Shown: one piece after another, positions 17,807 to 25,003 of the stretch
Numbering within the stretch: position 1 is the stretch's first letter
How the letters are laid out: the number at the start of each line of letters is the position of its first letter
Notes under the pieces: model-generated
The model's database searches: none
Told to the model about the DNA's origin: nothing
The model's input: only the letters and a program-made list of their open reading frames with translations
Translations under genes and position numbers: made by a program
Source of the DNA: Streptosporangiaceae bacterium NEAU-GS5
Lineage (GTDB): Bacteria > Actinomycetota > Actinomycetes > Streptosporangiales > Streptosporangiaceae
DNA: 64,000 nucleotides
Assembly (NCBI GenBank): GCA_017592665.1
Contig: JAGFNW010000010.1
Location: 203,186 to 267,185, forward strand
Reading direction: 5' to 3'

Positions 17807-18472
17807 CTAGCCGCCGACGCAGACCCCCAGCAACGCCCCGGCCAGCATGAAAGGCCCGAAAGGGAACTCGGTCGAGCGGGTGGCCCGGCGGGCGGCCAGC
17901 AGGCCCACGGCGTACAGCGCGCCCATGACATGCGCGCCGAGGCCGGCCACGACCGTCGCGTAGGGCCCGACGGCGCCTGTGACCAGGCCGATCAGGCCGG
18001 CCAGCTTGACGTCGCCGAGCCCGATCCCGGCCGGTCGCGCCAGCCACAGCAGCGCGTACACACCCCCGAGGGCGCACGCGCACACCAGCGCGACCGGCAG
18101 CCGCCCGCTGGGGACCAGCAGCGCGATCAGGATCGGATAGGAGGGAAGCGTGAGGGCGTCCGGCAGGCGCAGGGTCCGCCAGTCGACCACGGTCAGCACG
18201 ACGCCGAGGACGGCGAAGTAGAGCGCGGCCGCGAGCGGCCATCCGCCCGGGGCCCGCCAGACCACGAGGCCGCAGACCGCCGCCGTGGCGATCTCGACGC
18301 GGTAGGGCGCGCGGGGCACGGGCGGCGTCCGCAGAGCGGATCGGAACGCGGCCGCCGCCTGCTTGCGGGGGTCGTCGGCGCCGCTGGTGAAGCCGTCGGC
18401 GAGCGTACGCCCGAGGCTTCCGGCGACCAGGCCCAAACCCAGGGCGCAGACTTCGGCCCACAGCACCGACAC
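17807..18472 (-). CDS. Prepilin peptidase (A24 family)
   Basis: A 221-residue integral membrane aspartic protease that trims type IV or Tad pilin precursors at the inner face of the membrane. Both catalytic aspartates are visible: [11 protein letters not shown] and the GLGDVKLAG (GxGD) motif. About six hydrophobic segments are predicted. The N-terminal cysteine-rich methylase domain of PilD is absent, as in most actinobacterial members. No pilin gene is nearby. It is probably first in the operon that continues into aroC. Confidence 0.88.
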   Translation of the reverse strand: MSVLWAEVCALGLGLVAGSLGRTLADGFTSGADDPRKQAAAAFRSALRTPPVPRAPYRVEIATAAVCGLVVWRAPGGWPLAAALYFAVLGVVLTVVDWRTLRLPDALTLPSYPILIALLVPSGRLPVALVCACALGGVYALLWLARPAGIGLGDVKLAGLIGLVTGAVGPYATVVAGLGAHVMGALYAVGLLAARRATRSTEFPFGPFMLAGALLGVCVGG

Positions 18473-18528
18473 GCGGCCGACCCTAACCCGTCATTCGCAC
18501 CTTCGAGGCCAGAACCGCGGCATTTGGT

Positions 18529-18615
18529 CTATGGCTCGTCGTCGCCGTCGTGGAGGCTGTCGAAACTCTCACGCAGCAGGCTGATCCACTCGGCCCACTG
18601 CTCCTCATCAGGCAT
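18529..18615 (-). CDS. Possible small acidic protein of 28 residues
   Basis: An ATG frame downstream of sseB encodes an acidic peptide beginning MPDEEQWAEWISLLRES and ending HDGDDEP. About 85 percent of codons end in G or C, as in real genes here, and the first half would form an amphipathic helix. It starts 36 bp after the SseB stop on the same strand, so it could be co-transcribed. No convincing ribosome site is seen, and a GTG nine or fifteen bases upstream could also start it. I do not recognise the family. Confidence 0.4.
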   Translation of the reverse strand: MPDEEQWAEWISLLRESFDSLHDGDDEP

Positions 18616-18650
18616 CACCGGTATCACGGTAATCAGACTGACACAAAGAG

Positions 18651-19199
18651 TCACCTTACGGGACGGAATCGAGAAATCACTCTACGCAGTCGGCTGCCGG
18701 GCGCCACGCGAAGGCGGGTGCCCAGAGAATCCCTGGCGGCGGGGTCGGCGATGGCGGCGAGCGTCTGGAGCGCCGCTCCTTCCAGCGTGAACGGCACCGG
18801 CCCGGCCACGTCGACCACGACCGCGGCGGCCCGCTCGTGGAGGGCGGCCTGGCAGACCTGCGGCCCCGTGGCCTGGATCGGGCGCGCGTCGGCCCGCCAC
18901 AGGCGCAGCGACTCGGACCCGGTGAAGGCCAGGACCGCCTCGCGGCCGTCGCGTCCGACCAGCTTGGGAAGGGCCATGTCGCTGCTCTTCTCCCGGCGCA
19001 GCCCGTCGTCGCCGGTCTCCGACTCGGTCAGCACCGCGACCACGGGCACCAGGAGCCGGGCCGCGGCCAGTGCCGCGAGCACGTCGGCGGCGGACGCCTT
19101 CTCCTGCTGGAAGGCGGTCAGGGCGGCGACCACGGCCCGATCGGCGGCGCCGTCGTCGCCGGGGACCAGGGGTTGCGGGATGTCGTGCGCGCTCGGCAT
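18651..19199 (-). CDS. SseB-family protein
   Basis: A 182-residue protein matching the SseB N-terminal domain: AADRAVVAALTAFQQEK, LLVPVVAVLTE, SSDMALPKLVGRDGREAVLAFTGSESLRLW, then RPIQATGPQVCQAAL and VVDVAGPVPFTLEG. The function in actinomycetes is unknown; the name comes from an enhancer of serine sensitivity in E. coli. The ATG at 19199 is chosen because the upstream extension runs into the divergent oxidoreductase gene 37 bp away. Confidence 0.85.
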   Translation of the reverse strand: MPSAHDIPQPLVPGDDGAADRAVVAALTAFQQEKASAADVLAALAAARLLVPVVAVLTESETGDDGLRREKSSDMALPKLVGRDGREAVLAFTGSESLRLWRADARPIQATGPQVCQAALHERAAAVVVDVAGPVPFTLEGAALQTLAAIADPAARDSLGTRLRVAPGSRLRRVISRFRPVR

Positions 19200-19236
19200 T
19201 TGGGCCTCTCGGGATTCAGGCTTAAGGATAGTTCCC

Positions 19237-20112
19237 ATGCGAGCTGTCGCGTTCTTTGAATACGGTCCCGCCGATGTGCTGCGGGCAATCGATGTCGATC
19301 CACCGGTGGCCGGATCGGGCCAGGTCAGGGTAAAGGTGCGGGCGGCCGGAGTGCAGCCGTTCGACACACTGGTGCGCCGGGGGTGGATGCCCGACGCGGT
19401 GCCGAGCATGCCGGCGACCCCCGGCAACGAGTTCGCCGGAGTGACCGACGACGGCCGGGAGGTGCTCGGGTTCACCACGCTCGGCTGCTACGCCGAATAC
19501 GTCGTGGTCCCGGACGACCAGGTCGTGCCGCGGCCGTCGAACATGCCGTGGGAGGTCGCGGGCGGGTTCAGCGCCGCCGCGCAGACCTCGAGCATCGCCA
19601 TGGAGCAGCTCGGCGTCGGCCCGGGCGACGTGTTCCTCGTCCACGGGGCGTCTGGGTCGGTCGGCACGGTCCTCACCCAGCTGGCGCGGCTGGCCGGGGC
19701 GACCGTGATCGGCACCGCGAGCGAGGCCAACCAGGAGTATGTACGCATGCTCGGCGCCATCCCGGTCGTCTACGGCGACGGCCTGGCCGACCGCGTCCGC
19801 GCCATCACCGATTCGGTGACGGTCTCGCTCGACGCCGGCGGCCACGGGTCGCTCGACGTCTCGCTGGAGCTGGTCAAGGACCGCGAGCGGATCACCACGA
19901 TCGCCGACTTCCAGCGGGCGCCGTCCCTCGGCGTGCGCATGCTCCGGGGCGAGCGGTCGGCCGCCCGCCTGTCCAAGATCGTCGATCTGTACGCCCAGGG
20001 CCTGCTCAAAGTCCACCTACGGGAGGTGTTCCCGCTGGAAGAGGCCGCGGCCGCGCACCAGACCCTCGAGTCCGGCCACGGCCGCGGCAAGATCGTCCTA
20101 CGCGTCGCCTAG
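19237..20112 (+). CDS. Zinc-independent MDR oxidoreductase (quinone reductase-like)
   Basis: A 291-residue medium-chain dehydrogenase/reductase, probably an NADPH:quinone or enone reductase. The N-terminal domain begins MRAVAFFEYGPADVL, and the nucleotide-binding motif reads VFLVHGASGSVGTVLTQLA. The metal-ligand residues of zinc alcohol dehydrogenases are missing. The ATG has AAGGA about ten bases upstream. It is slightly short for the family (usual length 310-330). It is divergent from sseB and convergent with the ring-opening amidohydrolase. Confidence 0.88.
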   Translation: MRAVAFFEYGPADVLRAIDVDPPVAGSGQVRVKVRAAGVQPFDTLVRRGWMPDAVPSMPATPGNEFAGVTDDGREVLGFTTLGCYAEYVVVPDDQVVPRPSNMPWEVAGGFSAAAQTSSIAMEQLGVGPGDVFLVHGASGSVGTVLTQLARLAGATVIGTASEANQEYVRMLGAIPVVYGDGLADRVRAITDSVTVSLDAGGHGSLDVSLELVKDRERITTIADFQRAPSLGVRMLRGERSAARLSKIVDLYAQGLLKVHLREVFPLEEAAAAHQTLESGHGRGKIVLRVA

Positions 20113-20128
20113 CTGCGTATGACAGCGC

Positions 20129-21229
20129 CTAGGCGCCCAGGTCGGCGATGGCGATGACGGGGCCGCCGCCGCTCGGCCCCTGGTGGACGGCGGCGACGCT
20201 GACGAACACGGCGGGATCGCCGCTGACGCTCGCCGCCACACCGCCCACGGTCGCCTTGATCTGCCGGTGCCAGTGCACGTCGGAGTCGTCGAGCATGATG
20301 TTGCGCCGCCCGCGCACCCGTCCCGACGGGTCGGCCTCGCACTTCATGAACAGGTTGACCAGCCGGCCGCCGAGGTCGGACGGGTGGGGCCGGTCGGGCA
20401 GGTCGATGCCGGAATCGCGGATGGCCTCCCAGATGCCGTCGGCGTCGAGGGCGTCCTTCATGACGCTGTGCCCGGCGCGGTAGCGCCCGCCGATCCCGCG
20501 CACGTTGCCGACGACCACGATCTGGGCCCGGTCGAGTTCGACGCCGGACGAGCAGGAGGCGACGCTGCTGTACAGCGACAGGTCCTTGTGGATCTGCTCG
20601 GCGTCCGGCATCTCGATCTCGCCGAGCGCGACGGCGATGCCGAGCGCGGTGGTCGAGTTGGAGATGTCCATCGACAGCCCGGTCTCCTCGGTGACCACCT
20701 CGTGGCCGCGCGACTTGGCGTCGTTGATGGTGTCGATGGTGAGCAGCGGGGTCTTGGTCTGCACATAGTGGACGTCGGCCGGGTCGTCGATGCCGGCGAT
20801 CTTCATGGCGTCGCGGACGCCCGCGGCCACCTTCTCGACCATGGCCGGCCGGCCGATGTCCTCGGGCAGGATGACCTCGCTCATGGCGATGCCGACGCTC
20901 AGCCGCGGCTCGTCGGTCTGCGCGGCCGTGGCCGGGTCGACGGAGGCGAAGATGGTCGCGTGCGGGCTGAGCACCCCGTCCGTGCCGCCCGACCACACGA
21001 GGGGGACGGTCGCCGGAGACGGGTGGCCCTTGGCCGCCAGCACTTCGCGGAAGGCGCGGTCGGCGAGGATGCGCGTGTAGTCGTTCACGCCGCCGTTGCC
21101 CTCGGTCTTGCCGATCACCGCGAGCACGCGCCCGGCCTCGATCACCCCGTCGTCGATCAGCTTCGCGAGCCCCGAGGCGTCCGTGACGCTCTCGATGGCC
21201 ACCTTGCGCACTTCAATGGGATCCGGCAT
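20129..21229 (-). CDS. Ring-opening amidohydrolase (cyanuric acid hydrolase/barbiturase family)
   Basis: A 366-residue member of the rare AtzD/TrzD/barbiturase family, which opens cyclic imide rings such as cyanuric acid or barbiturate. All three Ser-Lys dyads of the three-fold fold can be placed: Lys41 (IGKTEGNG) with Ser80 (VWSGGTDG), Lys159 (QTKTPLL) with Ser227 or Ser228 ([10 protein letters not shown]), and Lys296 (FMKCEAD) with Ser353 ([10 protein letters not shown]). It abuts the carbamate kinase gene with no gap and is co-transcribed with it and a C45 hydrolase. The partners suggest a route releasing carbamate or ammonia. The substrate is not certain. Neither biuret or allophanate hydrolase nor uracil dehydrogenase genes are present in the window. 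Confidence 0.93.
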   Translation of the reverse strand: MPDPIEVRKVAIESVTDASGLAKLIDDGVIEAGRVLAVIGKTEGNGGVNDYTRILADRAFREVLAAKGHPSPATVPLVWSGGTDGVLSPHATIFASVDPATAAQTDEPRLSVGIAMSEVILPEDIGRPAMVEKVAAGVRDAMKIAGIDDPADVHYVQTKTPLLTIDTINDAKSRGHEVVTEETGLSMDISNSTTALGIAVALGEIEMPDAEQIHKDLSLYSSVASCSSGVELDRAQIVVVGNVRGIGGRYRAGHSVMKDALDADGIWEAIRDSGIDLPDRPHPSDLGGRLVNLFMKCEADPSGRVRGRRNIMLDDSDVHWHRQIKATVGGVAASVSGDPAVFVSVAAVHQGPSGGGPVIAIADLGA

Positions 21230-22156
21230 CTATCTCTCCATCTGCTTCGACACACGCGTGCCGCTTTTGTCGTCGGCGAGCCGTTCCAATGATGTGATCA
21301 CGGACAGCCGTCCGCCGTCCTCGACGAAACGTGTCGCCGCCTCAACTTTGGGGCCCATGCTGCCGCTCGCGAAGTGACCGGCCGCGTGCAGGTCCCGGAG
21401 TTCGGCCGCGGTGACCGCGCCGAGCGGCCGGGCGCCGGGCGTGCCGTAGCCGACGACGGCATTCGGCACGTCCGTCGCGATGATCAGCGTGTCCGCGCCG
21501 ACGGCCCTGGCGAGGACGGCGGCGGCGCGGTCCTTGTCGATGACCGCCTCCACGCCGCCGAGCTTGCCGTCGGCCGTACGGGCGACCGGGACACCGCCGC
21601 CTCCGGCGGCGACCACGACGTAGCCGGCCTCCATCAGCGCGATGGCGGCCGGCGCGTCCAGGATCCGCAGCGGCTGGGGCGAGGCGACCACGCGGCGCCA
21701 GCCGCGCTCGAAGGAGCGCCACACCTCGCCGTGGGCCTCGAACCGCCGGGCCTCCGACTCCGGGAAGTAGCGGCCGATGGGCTTGTCCGGATCGGCGAAC
21801 GCCGGGTCGCCGGGGTCGACGAGCGTACGCGTCACGACCACGGCGGCCGGGATGGGGTCGAGCGCGTTCATGATCAGGGTGCCGATGGTCGCCTGGGTCT
21901 GCGCGCCGCACCAGTCGAGCGGCACGGGCGGCACGACGTCGGCCGTGAGCTGGTTCTTCAGCAGGATGTTGCCGACTTGCGGGCCGTTTCCGTGCGTCAG
22001 CACGACGTGCCGGCCCGCTTCCACCAAGGTGCGCACGTGCGCCATTGCACGTTCCACAGCGTGTCGCTGATCGTCCGGGGTGGCCGACCCGTCAGGGCCG
22101 GTCATCGCGTTGCCTCCCAGGGCGATCAGCACGCGCTTGCTCTCGCGGCTTTCCAC
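21230..22156 (-). CDS. arcC: Carbamate kinase
   Basis: About 308 residues of an amino-acid-kinase-fold enzyme that interconverts carbamoyl phosphate plus ADP with carbamate plus ATP. Motifs are VLIALGGNAM at the start, LTHGNGPQVGN, IGRYFPESEA, AAGGGGVPVA, DKDRAAAVLA and HFASGSMGPKVEAA. The frame is open to a TTG at 22207; the GTG at 22156 is my estimate and one at 22132 is also possible. No ornithine or other transcarbamoylase is nearby, which is odd for a catabolic carbamate kinase and points to use with the ring-opening enzyme encoded directly downstream. Confidence 0.9.
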   Translation of the reverse strand: MESRESKRVLIALGGNAMTGPDGSATPDDQRHAVERAMAHVRTLVEAGRHVVLTHGNGPQVGNILLKNQLTADVVPPVPLDWCGAQTQATIGTLIMNALDPIPAAVVVTRTLVDPGDPAFADPDKPIGRYFPESEARRFEAHGEVWRSFERGWRRVVASPQPLRILDAPAAIALMEAGYVVVAAGGGGVPVARTADGKLGGVEAVIDKDRAAAVLARAVGADTLIIATDVPNAVVGYGTPGARPLGAVTAAELRDLHAAGHFASGSMGPKVEAATRFVEDGGRLSVITSLERLADDKSGTRVSKQMER

Positions 22157-22228
22157 AGGCGCAACGTATCGACCAAAGGTCGGGGATTCATGGGCAACTT
22201 TCGCCAAATCCCCAGCACGCGGCCGGGG

Positions 22229-23281
22229 TCAGGGCTGCCCGCAGGGCGCGCCGACGGAGGCCTTGATCTGCCGGCCCGGCAGGTCCAGCTCGACGGTGGC
22301 CAGGGTCACGTGGTCGCGCTCGCCGACATCGGCCGGGTGGTGGCAGACGCCGCTCGCGTGGCGGGCCATCACCGTGCGGACGGCGTCCGCGGTGGGGCGC
22401 TCGGCATGCGGGCGCAGCCCGCGCCGGAGCATGTCGCGGCGGATGAGCGTGCCCGGGTGCTGGCGCGGATAGGAGTCCTGCGGCACGGCCCGCGGGTCGA
22501 GGAAATGATTCGTGTGGACGAGGATCCCGTCGTCGTCGGGGACCTTCCAGCCGGGCCCGTCGGGGTGCAGCTCCGCCGAGATCGCCGAACGGCCCTCGGG
22601 GCCGCCCTCGACCATGGTGACCGAGGACGAGGCCGAGACGGGCGCCGTGGCGAGCAGGTAGGCCCCCGCGTGGACGCTGGAGCACTCGTCCATGACGCGG
22701 CGTGCCGCCACGTGGACCGGCAGGCCGATCCCTTCCTGGCCGTCGCGGTCATGGTGCAGCATCGTGAACAGCACGCCGAGGCCGTGCGCGTTCACGCCGA
22801 TCTTGCCGACGACGCCGTATTCGGTGAGTGTCTGGGTGACGCGCCCGTCGGCGTGCGGGATGGTCCAGACGAACCAGCCCTCGTCCATCTCGCGCAGCCA
22901 GTCCCAGGTCTGCATCGCGACGGGGCCTTCGGCGGCCTTGTCGTCACCGAGCAGGACGACGGCGGAGCACTCGCTCAGGCCTCCGGCGCCGACGGCGGCG
23001 AGGATCTCGGTCCGCGCGTTGATCGCGGCGATGTCGGTTACCGGGAGCCGCGCGCCTTCCGCGATACCCTCGATCTCGGCGCCCAGGTCGGGAGCCCATC
23101 CCTTGATCGCCTTGAGCGCCCGCCCGCCGGGGTCCGCGAGGTCCACCTCGTGGCCCGCGTGGTAGGCGAACACATCGCGGTACACCTCCACCGTCCGGGC
23201 GACCTTGGTCGCGTGAATCCGGCCGAACTCGTGGCCTCGATCGAAAGGGTCATTGACTGTGGAAGTGTAGGCGCGGATCAC
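22229..23281 (-). CDS. C45-family Ntn-hydrolase (acyltransferase/amidase-like)
   Basis: A 350-residue protein resembling the isopenicillin N acyltransferase (peptidase C45) family, whose members self-cleave to expose an N-terminal cysteine nucleophile. The candidate cysteine is Cys105 in GLSECSAVVLLGD. Typical flanks are RGHEFGRIHA, QTWDWL, NAHGLGVLFTML and ILVHTNHFLDP. Members hydrolyse or transfer amide-linked acyl groups. It is the first gene of a likely operon, with carbamate kinase 20-70 bp downstream (depending on that start) followed by the ring-opening amidohydrolase. An amide-cleaving role on the ring-opened product is plausible inference. Confidence 0.87.
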   Translation of the reverse strand: MIRAYTSTVNDPFDRGHEFGRIHATKVARTVEVYRDVFAYHAGHEVDLADPGGRALKAIKGWAPDLGAEIEGIAEGARLPVTDIAAINARTEILAAVGAGGLSECSAVVLLGDDKAAEGPVAMQTWDWLREMDEGWFVWTIPHADGRVTQTLTEYGVVGKIGVNAHGLGVLFTMLHHDRDGQEGIGLPVHVAARRVMDECSSVHAGAYLLATAPVSASSSVTMVEGGPEGRSAISAELHPDGPGWKVPDDDGILVHTNHFLDPRAVPQDSYPRQHPGTLIRRDMLRRGLRPHAERPTADAVRTVMARHASGVCHHPADVGERDHVTLATVELDLPGRQIKASVGAPCGQP

Positions 23282-23363
23282 GCTTTGATCATCTCATCTA
23301 GCTTGGGGTGACATGTAGCTAATTGCCCAAGAACGCTCCAAATGCACGGCAAACCCAATAAAT

Positions 23364-23382
23364 GTGATGTGTACCACATCAC
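23364..23382. promoter_or_regulatory. 19-bp perfect palindrome in divergent promoter
   Basis: GTGATGTG-TAC-CACATCAC has perfect 8-bp arms. It sits in an unusually AT-rich stretch between the C45 hydrolase (83 bp to its start) and the small membrane protein (50 bp to its start). It is probably an operator. No regulator gene is adjacent, so the binding protein is unknown. Confidence 0.55.
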
Positions 23383-23431
23383 GATCTTGCTTCATGTTCC
23401 AGATGTCGCCTTAAAGCGGCAGAATCGGGAC

Positions 23432-23764
23432 GTGCCTACAGAGAAGCTGGAACCCAACGAGGTTGGCGCGGCCTTCGCCGCGCGACGTGAGCTCGGCCCC
23501 CAGTATGAGCTCGAACTGGCGGAATCCCTGGTAGACCGGGTCAACGCGGTGATCGACTCCCGCCTGGCCACCCAGCGCACCCGGCGTCCGCCGCTCGACT
23601 GGGCGCAGATGACGCTCGGCCTCGGCTCCCTCGCGCTGTGCATCCCGCTGGTGGCGATCCTGCAGAACTCCATGCTCAGCGTGCTCGTCGTCCTGGGCCT
23701 GGTCGGGGTCGTCAACCTGGCGTACGCGGTGAAGAGCTCCGTCTACCGCCGCAGGGATTACTGA
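23432..23764 (+). CDS. Small membrane protein, uncharacterised
   Basis: About 110 residues from a GTG at 23432 (VPTEKLEPNE...). The N-terminal half is soluble and charged (AARRELGPQYELELAESLVDRVNAVIDSRL). Two hydrophobic helices follow (LGLGSLALCIPLVAIL and MLSVLVVLGLVGVVNLAYAV), and the end is basic. This is the layout of small actinobacterial integral membrane proteins with a cytoplasmic N-terminus. An upstream ATG at 23342 would add residues that look non-coding. It is convergent with the VOC gene, three bases apart. Confidence 0.75.
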   Translation: MPTEKLEPNEVGAAFAARRELGPQYELELAESLVDRVNAVIDSRLATQRTRRPPLDWAQMTLGLGSLALCIPLVAILQNSMLSVLVVLGLVGVVNLAYAVKSSVYRRRDY

Positions 23765-23767
23765 CGG

Positions 23768-24220
23768 TCAGGCGGCGCAGAACTCGTTGCCTTCCGGGTC
23801 CAGCATGATCCACCAGTGCCCGGCGGGCCCCTTGTCGATCTCGCGGACGCGGGTCGCCCCCAGCTCCTCCAGCCGGGCCACGAGCTTGTCGAGGCCGCCC
23901 GGCTCGCTCTGGACGTCGATGTGCAGGCGGTTCTTGCCGGACTTGCCCTCGGGCACGTCCTGGAACAGCAGCCGCCTGCCGAGCCCGACGCCGCTGACCT
24001 GATCGAACGGGTCGTCCGGGTGCCGGACCGCGGCGAAGCCACGGAAGTTCCTGCGGCCGCGGTGCTCGATCACGGCGGCCTCGCCGATCTGGCCGGCCGC
24101 CAGCAGTTGCTCGATGAGCGCCGTGGGATCCTCCACCTCATACTCCAGGGCCGCGGCCCAGAAGTCGGCGATGACGGGAGCGTTCGCGCTGTCGATGACC
24201 AGCTTCCACCTGAGTGCCAT
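23768..24220 (-). CDS. VOC-family (glyoxalase-like) protein
   Basis: A 150-residue protein of the vicinal oxygen chelate fold, made of two beta-alpha-beta modules. Readable pieces are KLVIDSANAPVIADFWAAAL, RLLFQDVPEGKSGKNRLHIDV and HWWIMLDPEGNEFCAA. The last two match the metal-ligand strands of the C-terminal module. Members include dioxygenases, resistance proteins and isomerases, and this one cannot be assigned. It lies 18 bp downstream of a GNAT gene and is probably its operon partner. Confidence 0.85.
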   Translation of the reverse strand: MALRWKLVIDSANAPVIADFWAAALEYEVEDPTALIEQLLAAGQIGEAAVIEHRGRRNFRGFAAVRHPDDPFDQVSGVGLGRRLLFQDVPEGKSGKNRLHIDVQSEPGGLDKLVARLEELGATRVREIDKGPAGHWWIMLDPEGNEFCAA

Positions 24221-24238
24221 AAATCCAGTTATATCGAC

Positions 24239-25003
24239 CTACGCCGATATTTCTGGTGCCGCGACGCGGTAGTGGTATTCGCACACCTCGCGAAAACCCA
24301 CCCGCTCGTAAACCCGCAGCGCGGCCGCGTTGTCCGGCTCCACCTGGAGATACATGCGGCCGGCCCCGCGCTCGCCGGCCCACTCGGCGAGCGCCGTGAG
24401 GACGGCACCGGCCGCGCCCCTCCCCCGCTGCCAGGGAAGGGTGGCCATACTGAAGACGCCGGCCCATCCGCTGTCGGCGACCGCCCTTCCCACAGCGGCC
24501 AGATCGTCGCCGGCGAAGACGCTCACGTACGCGCTTGGCCGCGACACCCGCCCGAGCATCTCCCACTCGCCGCGGTGACCGTCCGCCGAGTGCTCGTCGT
24601 GCACGGCGCGCCAGACGTCGAACCAGGCCCGGGTCGGTATCTCGTCCACGTGGACCCGGAGGGCGCTCGGCGCCGCCCGCTCCACGACCTCGGCCGTGTC
24701 GGCGACCCGCATGGACACGACGCCGTCGCGGCGGTAGCCGCGCTCGGCCAGCAGCGGGTCCAGCCCGTCGGGGCAGGCTCCCGGGCTGATCTGGAACAGC
24801 GGGGCCGTCCCCCGGCCGGTGTAGAAGGCCTCGGCCTCGGCGACGCGGCGCGGCAGGGCGACCGGCTCGACGTGGGCGTGCGGTTGCACGCTCCCCACCC
24901 ACCAGGCGCAGCCGGGGGCATAGCGGAGCCGCCATCCGCCGGCGTCTTCGACATGCTCGGCCGGGAGCGCCCTGGCCGCCCGTTCTTGCAGGTCACGCAC
25001 CAT
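24239..25003 (-). CDS. GNAT-family N-acetyltransferase
   Basis: A 254-residue acetyl-CoA-dependent transferase. The catalytic GNAT domain is in the C-terminal half, with the acetyl-CoA loop LPWQRGRGAAGAVLTALAEWA and the motif B stretch YLQVEPDNAAALRVYERVGFREV. The N-terminal half looks like a degenerate second GNAT unit (RALPAEHVEDAGGWRLRYAPG). The ATG at 25003 overlaps the end of hyuB by 11 bp, so it belongs to the hyuAB operon. The acetyl acceptor is unknown. Confidence 0.88.
   Translation of the reverse strand: MVRDLQERAARALPAEHVEDAGGWRLRYAPGCAWWVGSVQPHAHVEPVALPRRVAEAEAFYTGRGTAPLFQISPGACPDGLDPLLAERGYRRDGVVSMRVADTAEVVERAAPSALRVHVDEIPTRAWFDVWRAVHDEHSADGHRGEWEMLGRVSRPSAYVSVFAGDDLAAVGRAVADSGWAGVFSMATLPWQRGRGAAGAVLTALAEWAGERGAGRMYLQVEPDNAAALRVYERVGFREVCEYHYRVAAPEISA

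Noticed and set aside
20125..20136. GCGCCTAGGCGC palindrome at the junction of convergent genes
   Set aside because: It is a 12-bp perfect palindrome without a loop and includes the stop codon of the ring-opening gene. It is too short and loopless to call a terminator.
23761..23771. CTGACGGTCAG palindrome at convergent stops
   Set aside because: The symmetry comes from two facing TGA stops with their flanking bases; no function can be argued.
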